NCBI GenBank assembly: GCA_021234155.1
Contig: JAJEKV010000005.1
Coordinates: 4,220,952 to 4,284,951 of the forward strand
Reading direction: 5' to 3'
Source of the DNA: Isoetes taiwanensis
Taxonomy: Eukaryota > Streptophyta > Lycopodiopsida > Isoetales > Isoetaceae
Length of the DNA stretch: 64,000 bases
This document shows, piece by piece, positions 22,060 to 34,811 of this stretch. The position numbers were made by a program, and so were the translations under genes. Each line of letters starts with the position of its first letter. Positions within the stretch are counted from its first letter, which is position 1. The notes below the pieces were generated by a model. The model was not told the origin of the DNA and ran no database searches. It worked only from the letters and a program-made list of their open reading frames with translations.

Positions 22060-25000
22060 ATGAAGATTGTTTCTTGGAACCTTAGGGGAATAAAAGGTGT
22101 CCTCAAATGGGGCAGAGTACTTGCAGCTATTCGCTCTTTGAAGGTAGATGTTATTATTCAGGAACACAGGCTCCCTGACCTCCAGGCTAGTTCTCTAGGC
22201 AATTGGGTTGGCAACAATTATTCTTCCCTCAGCTGTGCAGCCAGTGGAACTAAAGGGGGCACATGTATACTTTGGAAAGGTCTAGTGCAAAAAGCTTACT
22301 ATTCTGCAGGGGATGGGCGATGGCAGGTGGTTACTTTTGAAACAAATAATTATCACTGGGGAATTATCAATGTATATGCATCTAATAAGCCGAGTGAAAG
22401 GGTAATCATGTGGAAAGAGATTGAGTCCTGGATCTCTCTTCAGGCCAGCATAACAGAAAATTGGATCTTGGGAGGAGACTTCAATATGACTGACACATGG
22501 GACCAGAAAATAGGGCTACAGAGAAACTTATCAACAGAGGAGCACTCCTCTTGGAACTCATTACTTGATAATATTGGATTTGTCTTGGTCCCGCCTTCCA
22601 ATGCCACCTTTTCCTGGTCAAATAAGCAGAAGGGTCAAGACAGAGTTTATTGTCTGTTGGATAGGTTCTATATGGCCAACAAGTCTGCTAGTTTTATGGA
22701 CAGGTGTTATGTTGAAGGTGAGTTAGCGTTCTCTCACTCTGATCACACCCCCCAAAGTCTAATCTTGGAAGAAATTCCCACCACTCGGATGAATGGGAAT
22801 ACTCCCTTCAAGTTTAATTCGTCCTGGCTGGGGAAGGAGGCTTTCTGTAAGCCCTTTAGGGTCTTTGCTTCCTCACTCCTAGGTGTGGAAAACCTATACA
22901 GTATGAAGGGTTGGATAAAGAAGATGAGTCTTATAAAGCAGTGGGTAAAGGGTTGGGGCAGGAACCGAGCGATGGAGTTTAAAAAGGAAAAGGAAACAGT
23001 CTATAATCTTCTGAGAGAGGTCAAGCAGGAGCTGCTACTGGACCCGCACAGCGTGGCCAAACAAAACACTGAGGAGATGCTTGAAGGTAAAGCCAAGGCA
23101 ATAGAGGAGCAGGAGGCCAGAGGAGTGGCTGTTCGTTCTAAAACTAAATGGTACGCTGAACTAGACCATGAAAATTCTAAGTGCTTCTTTAGGATGGCTG
23201 GGGCTAGACTAGCAGAAAATAGTATTTTAACGGTGAAAGATGATAACCTCAACATACTTGAAGATCCACATGAAATCAGGTCCTTTATACGAGGAAGTTT
23301 TGAAAAACAATTTGAGGAAGATCCCCTTCCCCCCTCGTTCCATCTTCGGCTAAACTCCTGGCTGAATAATATTGATTGGGGCGAGAGGGTTAACGCTGCT
23401 GAAAATAGACAGTTACTCCATAATCTAGAGAAGGATGAGATCTACTTAACTCTATGCTCTCTAGCCGTTGGAAAATCTCCTGATCCAGATGGTTTCCCCC
23501 CCGAATTCTTTGTCGAATTCTGGGATGTCCTTGGGGAGGATTTTACTAAAGCAGTTTGTGGTGCTTGGGCCTCATGTTCTCTACATCCTACCCTTGCAGC
23601 AGGTTTTATCACGCTTGTCCCCAAGGTCCCCAGGCCTCTAACCTTAAGTGAATGGAGACCTATTGCCCTTACCAATGCCATCTACAAAGTGATTATGAAG
23701 ATTATTGCCAATCGCTTGAAGCCCATACTTAATAGGCTCATTGGGACTGAGCAATCAGCCTTCTTGCCTGGCAGATATATTCTGGATAATTATCTTGCAG
23801 CCAGGGAAGGATTACACTGGTGTCAAGCCTCAAAACAAAAGTGTGTTTTGATTAAGATGGATTTCAGAAAGGCGTATGATTCCCTCAGGTGGGCAGGCTA
23901 CATGCAGTGATGGGTTACATGGGATTTGACGCTCAATTCATTCGTCTAGCTCTTGGGATGAACAGCCTTGCCTCAGCCTCGGTTCTGGTCAATGGCCAAC
24001 CCTCTGGTCTTTTTAACCTCAAAAAAGGTATAAGGCAAGGTTGCCCCCTTGCTCCTTATCTGTTTATCATCATGGCAAACCTTTTAACTAGAATGGTTCA
24101 TCTCAAAGAGGCTGAGGGGCACTTAGAAGGTTTAACCTTCCCAGAAGGTACGGATAAACTGACAATCATGCAGTATGCTGACGACACCTTTATGTTTCTC
24201 AGATATGATGACGACAGCTTTCTCTCATTCCGAGAGATCTTGTTGTCTTTTGAGGTTATTTCTGGATTGGTCTCAATGCCAATAAATGCTCTGTTCTATG
24301 GCCCACAGAAAGCAACATCGATCCTCGAGTCAGGGGTTTGGGTTTTCCTGTCGTCTCTGTCAGAGAATCAGTTAAACTTCTGGGTCTTCCCTTGGTGTTG
24401 TCAGACAGCCTTAAAGGACTCTGCGCCCCTATACTTGACAAATTAAGAAAGAAGGTTGGTCTGTGGTCTACAAAGTCCCTATCTACAGCCGGACGAGTTA
24501 CAGTTGCAAATGCAGTTCTTGCTGCTTCTCATATTTATTACTCTTCAGTTATGGTTGCCCAGAAGGGGGTGTATAACCAAATACAAGTTATCATCCGGAA
24601 ATTTATATTGGGGGTATGGCGAAGGTGGCCTGTGTCGTGACAAAAAAGATGGTGGATTGGGCTGTAAGGATCCCTTCTTACAAGCCCAGGCTCTGGCAGC
24701 CAAATTCGTCTGGCATACTCTGCAAGGTGAGTCATCCCCTGCTCTTAGATTTGTTTCTTATTGGTTGAAGCAAGGGAAGCTCCTTGGCAAACCATCTCTC
24801 CCTAGGGATGAGTTGGGCGCTCTGTTCTACAACTTCAAAGTGGCTCCTGGTACATCTCCAGTTATGCGGAAAATTCTTCATGCTTGGATACAGGTGCAGC
24901 ATCTCTTCTCTCCTATGGATCCCCCTAGGGATGCGGGTAGCTTTAGTTTATTTTGGAATATCGGGATCTGGGAAAGGGAAGGGCTTCCCTTGGCCCTTTC

Positions 25001-25688
25001 ACACCCTCGTATCTTTATTAAATGGAAAGGGTGCGGAATTATTTTGTTGCAACACCTCTGGGTTAATGGCAGATGGATAAGCTGGACTGCATTCAAAGCA
25101 ATAATCACGAATCCAGGGGAAGGAGACCGTAAAGTCTTGAAGGAAATCCTAAGGAATACCATCAATCTCACAGGTATTGTGGGGTCACAGGAGGGTTGGC
25201 TATATGATGGGCAGAATCAATATAGTGTGAAGAGGACTTATAGGGATTTATGCCAGGATACCCCCTTGATAGCTGAGGTAAGGCTTGGGGTTAGTCTGGC
25301 AGACACCAAAACCCTACTGTCAAACTCCTGGAAGTCAATCTGTTCTAGGAAGATTCAGTTTTTCAGATGGTTAGCCCTTCAAGGTGGATTAAGTACCAAG
25401 GAAAGGTTGTTTAATAAGGGCATGTTGGTGGATGACAGGTGTCCATTGGGCTGTCAGGTAGCTGAATCCATAGAGCATCTCTTCTTCTGTCCTCGGATTG
25501 CTGAATTTTGGCAGTGGGTGTGTCCTATTATTGGTATTATGTTAAGCCAACTGGTCTGGCCAGATCTGGTTCTCATCACGGATCGCTGCTGTATCGAAGC
25601 CTCTTTGGTAAATCCGACACTTTGGGTTATTTGGAAGCATCGTTGCGATGTGGCCTTAGGTGGTGAAGAAAGAAGACTTTCCTTATAG
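22060..25688 (+). pseudogene. LINE ORF2: endonuclease, reverse transcriptase, zf-RVT
   Basis: The frame opens with MKIVSWNLRGIKG, the start of an APE-type endonuclease. Later blocks are VDVIIQEHRL, WILGGDFNMT (GDFN) and FSHSDHTP (catalytic SDH). The reverse transcriptase follows: GKSPDPDGFPPEFF, LVPKVPRPLTLSEWRPIALTN, IGTEQSAFLPGRYILDN, then GIRQGCPLAPYLF and the catalytic QYADDTFMF (about 24,171-24,197). The C-terminus has the zinc-binding zf-RVT pattern (SICSRKIQFFRWLALQGGL, then CPLGCQVAESIEHLFFCP). The frame shifts at about 23,885, again between about 24,300 and 24,340, and at about 24,615, so no full protein can be made. Motif order is that of plant L1-type elements. Confidence 0.92.
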
Positions 25689-25839
25689 TATCCTTTAGTG
25701 GGGAAGACGAGTGGATGCCCTCTTCCGTTCTGGTACTAGGATTCCCATATTAACTGTATTTCCCTCTAAGTAGGGCCCTATTGTATATACTTTCTAATAT
25801 TTAATATATACATATATCTTACCATCAAAAAAAAAAAAA

Positions 25840-27331
25840 CATTTTAGAGCATTAACAATATTACCAACATCCATACTTGCTGGAACATACATATTTGTAT
25901 TCCAACAACTATCAAACTTCACAATACTTCCACATAAGCCAAATTCCATAATTTTTCCAACATGTTCTTGCCTTTTGACGATCCCATACTTATAGTGACC
26001 TATTGTATCTTACCCTATATTTCATATTAATTCACACAAACCAAATTCTAAGATTATATATTTTGCCATCACAATCTTGACTTTTGATAACCCATACTCC
26101 CTAGCCCCTTGTACCTTACCCTACCTATTGTGGCTTTCTGTAAAAGAATCAAGATTTCTAAATTTTTCCTCTTTGTATGTTTGATCTGGCCACTTACAAT
26201 TCTAGTTCCATTTCAGCCACATTTACTTGGATTTGCACTCATCTAAGAAATTAAGAAAATCAGCACTATACATACTGTAACCATGATGCCATAGGGGGCA
26301 AAATCTACTAGCCACTGTTTTTTACAACATTGTAGAGATTATAGAAACTTTAACATCATAAGCCACAACTATACTCGGTGGAACATACATATTTATATTC
26401 CCACATATATCAAATTTCACAATTATCCCACATTCCATATCTCATAGCTTTCCAATTTAACATCCAAATCAGTACTATTGCCATTAAGCGATCCCTATTT
26501 AGATTGACCTGCAATGCCTTTCTACAAGATGAAGCAAAAGAAGTTGGAAAACTGCCCATTTGCACAACCTTTCCATTTGTAAGTCTGGCCCAGTTTGAGC
26601 GATGAGCAAGCACACTCTGGAATTCAGCACCGAAGTTTATCCTTCCCAATGAGGTAGAACCTCTTTGTATAACGGTTCAAAGCAACAGTTGTGATGCTAT
26701 CATCCATATAACATCTTTTAGCAATACCACTTAAAGCCTTGAATGGTATGACGTAGAGCTTATTATTTTAAAAATGCTAAAGGATACTGCCTCCACCAAG
26801 TTGCATTAGAACCAGACATCAATTTCATAACATATTCCAACTGTTTATATAGGGACTATAAAATGAAGATAAACAGAGGTGGCTGGAGGAGCAAAAGCAG
26901 CATATGCATGTTTCTTTTGAAGCTCATACATGTAGGGATGTAGCACTTTGGCGACAAATTGACCAAAAGCGGATTGGGACTGGAAAGAACGATCTCATAC
27001 CTGAGCAAAAACATAACTCAAATCCATAGACTCAAATTCGTAAGACAAGCAATAAAGGAGACAAGAGAGGTGGCAAGGAATGATGAGGGCAGCTGGATAT
27101 CAAATGTATAGAAGTGAGCAGATAATATGGGTTATGACTTGTGGAGAGAAGTAAAACATAGAAGACGGCATGGGGTACGTGTTAATCTCATATCAAGAAT
27201 GATACAAAAAACGGAGAGGAGGGCAACTGGATGTGAAACTTGGATTGTATCTGGAAAATGTGAACCTGGAAGGAAGCTTTGAACAACAAATATACATTGA
27301 TAATAATATATGAAAAGCAACCCAGATATTA
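25840..27331. other. No gene recognised; one internal repeat
   Basis: A block around 25,870-25,960 (ggaacatacatatttgtattcc) recurs diverged at about 26,375-26,440. No coding exon is seen. Confidence 0.45.
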
Positions 27332-27521
27332 CTCTGCAGATTTAGAACAGAGGAGCACAAACTTTGGACTGAAAAAGGAAGATGGGAACAACCAATAATA
27401 GACTAGGAGGATAGACTGTGCACACTATGCGATATGGAGGAGATAGAAGATGAGAGACACATCTAGAATAGGTATGAGGATATAAGGAAAAGGGTTGAGT
27501 ACGTGGATTGGAAGGAAATAG
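27332..27521 (+). pseudogene. Non-LTR reverse transcriptase C-terminal (zinc-binding) relic
   Basis: One plus-strand frame reads LCRFRTEEHKLWTEKGRW, then, after a TAG, RLCTLCDMEEIEDERHI, a second TAG, and NRYEDIRKRV. This is the C-x2-C...E-DE-H...Y--IR pattern that ends many non-LTR reverse transcriptases. Two in-frame stops and the absence of the polymerase core show a fragment. It could come from the same family as the endonuclease relic at 1-760. Confidence 0.65.
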
Positions 27522-27949
27522 TAGACAAGGCCACAAGAGATAACACTTAAGACAAGCACAGCAATAGCGGTAAAGCAAATTCTTGACATGAGCAAAGGTA
27601 CAAAGAAATCAAAGCTGTGATTAATCCCATCCGCAACACAAGGGAGGAACATGTGTCATAAGGCTAATAACCAAATATATAGGTAGGAAAGGTGTGAATC
27701 TTTTCGGATTTGGGTTTTTGCCCGTGATTGTGACAGTCGCCTAATTGTTAAAATAATTATAAACAATGATGTAAAGTCTGGTGTTAGAAGTTGTGCTCAC
27801 TCCATGTATCCACTAAAGATGAGTATGAATTGTTTCAAGCGGGTTTATCGTTAAACAATTGGAGACCAACTTCTATTGGCATGGAGACAGGGTTGCAATG
27901 TGTTATGCAAAATTGCTTAAGCAAGTTTTCAACATACTGAGGCTAACTG

Positions 27950-28256
27950 ATATGAATTAGTTCTTTCTTCCTATTATGATGGCATACCCAAGAAAAAGCT
28001 AGTTGCCCCAAATTCTTTGATCTTTCATTCTGCTAGCTAGTACGAGTATATCATCCACATGTAGTAAAATCAAATAATTACTTCCCATGCGCTTGATGTA
28101 GACATTAGAATTGGTTGTAGCAACATGAAACCCTTTATGCTTTAGTTATCATCAAACTTTTGGTACCAAACCTGGGACACCTGCTTCAAGTCATAAATGG
28201 CCTTAAGTTTACATACTTTGTTTTCATGCCTTAATACTACAAAACATGGAGGTTGT
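27950..28256 (-). pseudogene. Ty1/copia reverse transcriptase relic at the gypsy insertion site
   Basis: The minus strand, read leftward from 28,256, gives QQPPCFVVLRHENKVCKLKA, then IYDLKQVSQVWYQK. This is the QPPGF...KVCKLKKALYGLKQAPRAWY region of copia RT with several replacements; further leftward it decays. The gypsy LTR starts inside this frame, so the copia relic was the target. The other half of the relic is not found on the right side of the gypsy element. Confidence 0.75.
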
Positions 28257-29869
28257 TGTGATGTTCCAAGTATTTATACGGTATACGTATAAATATACTG
28301 ACACGTCACCCAGTACATTACGCCACCATGGGGTATTTTAACCTAGGGGGGTTGACCTAAAAGGGATTAATTTAGCTATGCTAGATTAATTATTAAAGGT
28401 TGCTTACCTATAATTAAGGAATTAATATCTAATTGGTTTAATTAAGTTAATTGATTACTTGGGAAGGTGCCACACGGCCAAATTCGATTGGCCAGCATGG
28501 AAATGCTAACTTGGGCCATCAAGCTGGATCACCATCCCATTTGACCCCAAAATCGAGCCAGGAGGAGGAGGGCACCGAGCCCAAGTTGTTGAAGCCGTTC
28601 TTTGAACACCCCAGCCCAAGTTGTTCTTTGAACACCCGTTCTTACCGAGAGATGGAGGCGCCTCATGATAATGGATCAAGTCGAAACTCGGGTTAGTAGA
28701 TAATCTAGTTGACATCTCTAAGGCTAGCGCTTCAGTCAAGTTCTTTGAGTCTTCTCTGGTTGTTCTTGCTTAGGATTAATCCTTCTTTGGTAATTAGGAT
28801 TACATTTCAATTATGGATTATGTTTTATTATGAATGGATGGATGAATCTATGAAAGCCTCTCTGTTAGACTTTCGTAAAGCAGGGATTAGAGGGGGGTAG
28901 AGACCTCTGTGCCATATGATTTAGTATGCTCCTAGTAGCTCCTTTAATTTCCAGTACCTGCGGCCTGTGCACAAGAGACCACCGAGTCGTGGATGCTATG
29001 GAATTGCTTAGCACCAGAGAAGGGACGCAGTGGTGAAGTGGGGGTGGGGTCTTGCACGAACATACAAGGCTCCTGGGACTCCTACAGTGGGCTAGGCCTG
29101 ATAACCGGTCACGTAGAAGGCCGGGTATGGGTCTGACACTCCCTGGGTGCAGAGGTGTGACCCGTATGGGGCACCCTGTACTTTGAGTAGATTTAGGGGA
29201 GTAGGCCGGGTATGGATGCGGGGGTCGCTGATGCGGCACGTATTCTCTAGCTCGCCCATGGAACCGCTGTGATCCTGGAAGGGGACGCTTCCCCGACCTG
29301 CCTCATCGGACAGGTCTTCATGAAACCTGTAGTAGGCTCGAAGGGTGATACCTTGAGTCTGCGTCTCCGGAAGGCTATAGGGATGCCATAGCATGATTCG
29401 ACTCATCTGCAAAGTGTGCACAGGAGGGGCGGATGGAGTGGACAACCCTAGCCGATGTTCTATGCCAGCCAACGCCATGCCAAGATTCGGTCTGCTGATC
29501 TCTTGAGACCTAGCCGTCAGTCGATCCTCACTGGAGTCTGAGCCGGGGTAGAACCATGGGTTCGGGGTGTTTTCTCTTGCTATGAATGTATCTTCTCTGT
29601 ATTTCACAGTTGGATGGATGTGCCACCCTTTGTGGTGATATTTATGATATGATTATGCTGTGTGCTAACCTTGTATTCACGCTTCCGCGACATAGGAGCC
29701 CCATTGAAGGCGTGGGCCGAATGACACCTCCGTGTCCTTCACCCGGGCATCTTCCATAGATGGTCCGAGCTAGACGGAGGGCCCTGCTCGTGGCGAGATG
29801 TTTGCCATGGGAGGGGAAAGTCCACGTATGTATATGCCCGAGCGTCGTATATGTTCAGGGAGCGTCACA
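28257..29869 (+). repeat. Gypsy 5' LTR
   Basis: It starts TGTGATGTTCC and ends TCACA one base before the primer-binding site, about 1613 bp. It aligns with the 3' LTR from its first base to about 29,684 (ttgtattcacgct). The last 185 bp have no counterpart in the truncated 3' LTR but resemble 34,715-34,850 inside gag. The 3' LTR lacks about 295 bp present here (about 29,081-29,376). Confidence 0.85.
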
Positions 29870-29870
29870 G

Positions 29871-29882
29871 TGGTATCAGAGC
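29871..29882 (+). other. Gypsy primer-binding site (tRNA-iMet)
   Basis: tggtatcagagc is complementary to the 3' end of plant initiator tRNA-Met and lies one base after the LTR. This fixes the LTR end and the element's orientation. Confidence 0.92.
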
Positions 29883-30521
29883 CGTGATTTTGGTAGTCCG
29901 AAATCATAGCACTGACCAAGCCCTAACTCGCTAGTCCGGTAGTTAGGTGGGAGTTTAAGCTAGTGTAATTGTTAGCTCTTTGATGTTTGATTTTGTGCTA
30001 GGTTGATGTAATAGATTGTAAGTTCTTAAGAAGTTTAGGGCGACTAGAGGACCCGAGTTTGGAAGGGCCATAACTTTAGGTGGGTAGCTCAGATGAAGGC
30101 GAAAGTGGTTCCAATGGATCGGGCATATCCTAAATACCCTAAGAGGGTCATCCGCAGGCGGAAAAGGGTCAAGGAGGGGCCCCGAAAGTCAACTCGGGCG
30201 CCGCTTGTTTTTCATCGACTTAGAATCGTGGTAGAAGCGCGTATCATGCAGTCAGCGCCCGACCGTATAATCGAGCGTATTTCTGCCGTATAAATATTTT
30301 TTTTTTTTTTTTAATTTAACAAGAAAATTTTAAAATTTAAAAGTTAGGCGGCCGTTAACCTTTTTTTTATCGCCTCCCTGCTTTTACACGCCTCATTTTA
30401 GCTCGGCTACCCCATATAGCGACCATACCGGAGTGTTGTATTTCTCTTCCTCCTTTGTACTGCGGGTCTATCAGGACCTAGCGCCTCACTTCCTGCCGCC
30501 CTAGACCCCAGCGCCATAGTT

Positions 30522-31787
30522 ATGGCCACCACCAAGAGTACCATGGACCCCGCTGCCCTCACCATAGCCCAGATATATGCCTTAATCGCACAACATATGG
30601 CTACTGACCCTGCCTTGATTGATATACTTCTGGATGAGTTGGTACTCAGATTTGCTGACGACGCTAGGATACCCTATCCAATATATCATTACTCGGAGCA
30701 GTTTTTGGTTAGGTTGAATCTCCGACAGCTTCCTTATACAATGGCCGAGCAACTTGATTTGGTCATGATGTTGATTAAATTTTACCCTCCTGAATGTGAG
30801 GAACACTCTGCGGAGGAGGCCATAAGAACAGAGGCCGACCGTATCCGGAACTTGGCCAGGGAGGATGACCGCAGGGAGGTGGAACGAGCCGATACGGCGG
30901 CTCGAGGTCGAGAATATAGGTATTTAGGAGATGGAGTCGTCGTCATTGATGGCAGGGCAATCGAGCTTCCCCCATTTGAGTGGCATGAAGCTTCCCAGAG
31001 CTTCATGTGGGGAGAGATTCCTGACATCAGTCTGGATTATTTGACGACGGTCCAGATTGATATGAACCAGCGACCCAACCGATACCACGCTGAACTCCTT
31101 CGCCGCATTGTAGAACGACGATACGCTGAGGTTGAAGCCGACCTCAAGAGAGCTCGAGAGTTCCGGGAGGAACAGGAAAGACTCCAACGGGAACAAGAGG
31201 AAAAGGCCCGACAGGAACAGCAGGGCCAGCAAGGTAATGGGGGACCAGAGACCGAGCAGGGGCCAAACCAGGGGGACAGGCCGCCCATTAAACACCGGAG
31301 AAAAGCCGTAGCCCATAAGTCCGGCAACCAGTACAAGGAGAAGTTGAAGGTTGTCGGAGCTATTGGGAAGAACACGAGTTCCAGCCGGAGGCAGGAGCAG
31401 GTGGATGCTTCCCGGCCCCATCCTGTCATTGGGGGCAAGACGATACCACTGCAAAGAGGCCCGACTCCCAACCCTGCTCCACCGAAGAAGCCCCACCGGT
31501 TCAGACCTGGTACCGTGGCCTTACGGGAGATCCGTAAGTTCCAGAAGACCACGGAACTTCTAATACGGAAGCTGTCCTTTCAAAGGTTGGTTCGGAAGAT
31601 AGCCCAAGAATTCAAAACCGACCTCCGTTTCCAGACGTTTGCCATTCTAGCACTTCAAGAGGCTGCGGAAGCCTATTTGGTGGCACTTTTTGGTGATGCA
31701 AATCTTTGCGCTATCCACGCAAAGAGAGTCACTATAATGCCAACGGATTTGGCCCTGGCCCGCAGGATTCGGGGAGAGCATCCTTAG
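30522..31787 (+). CDS. Gypsy-internal ORF upstream of gag, 421 residues, unknown function
   Basis: It starts at ATG 30,522, just after a pyrimidine-rich leader, and is intact to a TAG (31,785-31,787). The N-terminus is neutral/acidic with LDILLDEL-type helices. Residues about 200-245 form a highly charged, Gln/Glu/Arg-rich probable coiled coil ([20 protein letters not shown]). It is followed by a basic, Gly/Pro-rich linker and a basic C-terminal helix region (about 330-415). No zinc knuckle or catalytic motif is seen. Charge and helices would suit a structural or nucleic-acid-binding protein, but the family is not recognised. It is one of several ORFs between the primer site and gag, where most chromoviruses have only a short leader. 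Confidence 0.6.
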   Translation: MATTKSTMDPAALTIAQIYALIAQHMATDPALIDILLDELVLRFADDARIPYPIYHYSEQFLVRLNLRQLPYTMAEQLDLVMMLIKFYPPECEEHSAEEAIRTEADRIRNLAREDDRREVERADTAARGREYRYLGDGVVVIDGRAIELPPFEWHEASQSFMWGEIPDISLDYLTTVQIDMNQRPNRYHAELLRRIVERRYAEVEADLKRAREFREEQERLQREQEEKARQEQQGQQGNGGPETEQGPNQGDRPPIKHRRKAVAHKSGNQYKEKLKVVGAIGKNTSSSRRQEQVDASRPHPVIGGKTIPLQRGPTPNPAPPKKPHRFRPGTVALREIRKFQKTTELLIRKLSFQRLVRKIAQEFKTDLRFQTFAILALQEAAEAYLVALFGDANLCAIHAKRVTIMPTDLALARRIRGEHP

Positions 31788-31997
31788 TAGGGTTTGGGAA
31801 TGTTTGCGTTGTAACTATTTTTGTTATATTAAATAGAAATCTACATTTTGTCCTTGTGTTAATATGGACTACATAAGTCGCCTCTCGGTGTAATAATTTA
31901 AAAAAAAAAAAAAAAAGGGAACGAAAATGCTGACATCAGCATAAATCACTTTAAAAAAAAGGGGGGGTTAAAAGGATCTCTAGGGTTTCATTTTCAT

Positions 31998-33444
31998 TTG
32001 TCCATATCTGTTTATCTTCCTCCCTCCGCTCTTTCAGCGCCCATGGCCGCCATCAATCTACTTGCATGGTACCAGGATGGAGAGCATTGGGATCCACAGG
32101 TGCCCTTTGACCTTTTACAGCCCTTTCTATGCCAGCGCCTCGACCTCATCTCTAATATACAGCGGCACCCAGATTATACCGAATTCCTACAGTTTTACAC
32201 AGAAGAGATGCTCCCTCTGTGTATTCCTTTTGGGGAACCTCCCCAGTTGTACCTAGAACGGGATGTAGTCCGAGAAATGCTTGGGGGTGACAACCCACAC
32301 ATATGATGTGCTCAAGGGCAAACTTAGATGGGGTAAACAGCCGCCAGTTGTTCAGCACCAGGGGCGACAATATCTTGAAGTTGCCTTTGCCTTAGCCATC
32401 CTCATGGATCAGTATGTTGAGGATGAGACATTGCCGGCAGAGAAAGGAAAACTTCCCGAGTCTTCCGCTGAGGAAGAGGATGAGCACATAGGCATGGGTG
32501 ACTTCGTCCGTTGGAAGCAGTTGGCAGAGGAGATGCCACCACGTCGGGAACAAGCTGCATGCTTGTCCGGGCTAGACGCCCTTCCAGTTGTGTATCACCA
32601 AGGGCAAGAGTATCTTCTTTTGGATGATATCATCTGGACTTATCACATGGTGGCTGGGGTTAAGCGCCGACGCAAGGACCATGTACTCTATGAGTTAGCA
32701 GAGTACTGTATAGATGACTTCATTGACTTTACTCCTATTGACCTTCCCCAGGAAGTACAGCAGCTACTCCAATTTCATCAGGAGACCATAGAGCCGGCCG
32801 AAACCTTGTTACGGCTTCGAGAACTGGTACTACAGGATCCGCCATCCCAGCCTTCACCGGATGCCTTTACAGCTATGGGGCCTTATGTCTTAAATATTAA
32901 TATGGTCGAAGTTCCCTCTGGTTCAGACGAGGAGGGAGAGGATCTTTACCATAACCCTGCTCATTTGAAGGAAGAACAGAAGGAACTCAAGGAAGAAGAA
33001 GTCCCCATGGACCTAGATAAGGAGGTCGCCACGTCGGAAACCCCGCAGGGGAAGGCATTAGGGAATCACCTCACCCGCTTCTTCCTATCAGCTTTTCGGC
33101 AGGGGCAGGTCCTTTTTGTAGCCCGGGACTTAGGGCCAGAGGCCGAGGCTTCATGGTGGAACCTCCGTGCTCTTTACACATTGGCAGAGCACAAGAAGCT
33201 TCCCTATCGCACGCTTACTTACGTACTCGTTCGACGGGATCTTGCCCTCACTGCATTGGGGCAGGATATTGCACCATGGATGAGTATGAAACTCCTTACG
33301 GCGGCCCCATTGGCTGCCGCCTACCCGCCAGAGGTTGCCTCCATTGCGGCCGCCACAGTAGACCCAGGGGTGACCTTGTTACGTCATCGACCGCCACCAC
33401 CACCTCCTCAGCCTATGGACGAAGAGGAGGAACCTAGATCTTAG
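31998..33444 (+). CDS. Gypsy-internal second ORF (two overlapping frames), unknown function
   Basis: A frame 31,998-32,306 (an internal ATG at 32,043 starts MAAINLLAWYQDG) overlaps a second frame, 32,281-33,444 (387 residues), by 26 bases. The sequence reads like one protein shifted by one base at about 32,285. The N-terminal part has QVPFDLLQPFLCQRL. The second has two related blocks: PPVVQHQGRQYLEVAFALAI and, about 80 residues later, PVVYHQGQEYLLLDDIIWTY. This is an internal duplication of a roughly 20-residue strand-helix motif that recalls a small nucleic-acid-binding fold, but I cannot assign it. The C-terminus is acidic, then Pro-rich. The start of the combined protein could be either Met. 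Confidence 0.5.
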
Positions 33445-33623
33445 ACATTTTTTTTTACGCATCTTTGTACTGCGTATAGTTATAATTTTTGAATTGGCAT
33501 TTTTCTTAGCCATCATACAATATATGTGCCATTTTCTTATGATTATTGTATCGTTGAATACAATTAAATTATTTTTTTCCCATGATACTTCCTTGTATCT
33601 ATTAGAGTTTAGAGTATAAGAAA

Positions 33624-34118
33624 TTGTTCCACATTGTATATTCATTCTTGCCGTCTTGCAGACGATGTCTTGCAGAGATCGAGGAAAGAATCACCAATGA
33701 CATACGAAGGGACGATCCAGGACCTCCCGACCAAGACTACGGTCAACGCTATGGGGAGTATCCAGATCGGGAGGATGACTACGAAGAAGGGCAACTCGTG
33801 ATGGAAGGAGAGCCCTATGATTCAGCTAAAGGATTGGAAGTAGTCAACATTCTCTGAAAACGTGCCTTTGAACATTTACAACAAACTCTTCGACAAACTT
33901 GGTACTGGGAAATGACGAGGCATGAAGCTTATGCCGATGCTAATGACCATTTATGGCAGATTTTCTTTGCGTTACGAGATTTTTTTAATCTCCTCATCAT
34001 TAGTCCCACCTTCGACTACCAGCACGTTATTATCCAGACATGGGCTCGCTACAAGGTAGTAAGGGCCGTACGGGAGAGCGTCCGCTACTCCATCCTCTAC
34101 CCTTTTGTGCAACCCTAG
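33624..34118 (+). pseudogene. Gypsy-internal third ORF, one in-frame TGA
   Basis: One frame covers 33,624-34,118 with a single TGA at 33,855-33,857. Before it the sequence is very acidic (DREDDYEEGQLVMEGE). After it a helical stretch continues without break (FEHLQQTLRQTWYWEMTRHE...ARYKVVRAVRESVRYSIL). Continuity on both sides suggests a nonsense mutation, for example from CGA, rather than two genes. The function is unknown. Before it, 33,445-33,623 is AT-rich non-coding sequence. Confidence 0.4.
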
Positions 34119-34443
34119 TCTTAATCTCTTCAGTTTTTCTTTTATGGCTAAGTATGTGTTGACCAAAAGTTGTCTAATGTACAGTCTTGTGGCTAAATAT
34201 GTGTACAATCACTACTTTTGTACTGTATGACCCTAAGTTTTTGTTAAGGATATATCTCCAATGTAACTGTTACTGTGACTTAATAATAGAGATCTTTTCT
34301 TTCATTCTCTTCTAATGTCTTTATTGTTATGTCCTAGCCCTACTTAAAATAATTTTCTTTGTGACACGTGGTATCACAATAACTCTCCTTATACCTTCTT
34401 ATGGTCAATATAGACGGTGCACGCAACGCCTCGTAGCAGACAC

Positions 34444-34811
34444 CCTCAGGTGCTAGCAAATTAACGCATGAACATGAACTCCTGTTGATCAAGCGGCAGT
34501 TAGTGGAGCTACAAGCTTATGTGTTGAATGCCAACCCACCGCAGCATATGCAGGAGGATGGGCCGGAGCTACCTCCGTTATCGCCAAGTCCACCACCACA
34601 GCAGCCACCTGCACCTGAATCCGACCCTGTACCCGCACAAAGGAGGCACCGTTCCAAACGTCGTCGAAGTTCCTCTATGGATAGTGCCACATCCTCACAA
34701 TCAGCCACTTCTATGTCCTTCACTCGAGCATCTCTCCATAGATGGCCCGGGTTAGACGGAGGGCCCTGCTCATGGCTAGATGGTTACCATGGGAGGGGAA
34801 AGTCCCCGTAG
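34444..34811 (+). pseudogene. Gypsy gag N-terminal segment, frame separate from the main gag-pol
   Basis: The frame opens after a TAG at about 34,441 and reads a helical start (HEHELLLIKRQLVEL), a Pro-rich region (PPLSPSPPPQQPP) and an Arg/Ser-rich segment (RRHRSKRRRSSSMDS). It then enters the LTR-tail-like segment (34,715-34,850) and stops at 34,811. The main gag frame starts in another phase at 34,780. It looks like the natural gag N-terminus cut off from its body by the LTR-like segment. Confidence 0.5.

Larger units (their letters stand above)
16985..25839 (+). mobile_element. L1-type LINE (non-LTR retrotransposon), nearly full length, decayed
   Basis: Ordered parts are an ORF0 (17,423-18,770), an ORF1 with a DUF4283 domain (from 18,763), a long G-rich spacer, an ORF2 with endonuclease, reverse transcriptase and zf-RVT regions (22,060-25,688), a short 3' UTR and a 13-A tail (25,827-25,839). 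The 5' end is inferred from the composition change near 16,980. I could not match the sequence after the tail (cattttagagc) to a clear 5' target duplication; attttaaagag at 16,949 is only a weak candidate. Frameshifts and stops in all ORFs show that it is inactive. Confidence 0.85.

Noticed and set aside
29092-29607. 171-residue minus-strand ORF in the gypsy LTR
   Set aside because: It lies wholly in the LTR, is lost by the deletion in the other LTR, and has no recognised domain.
30924-31552. Minus-strand frames of 171 and 190 residues
   Set aside because: They are shadows of the 421-residue plus-strand ORF.
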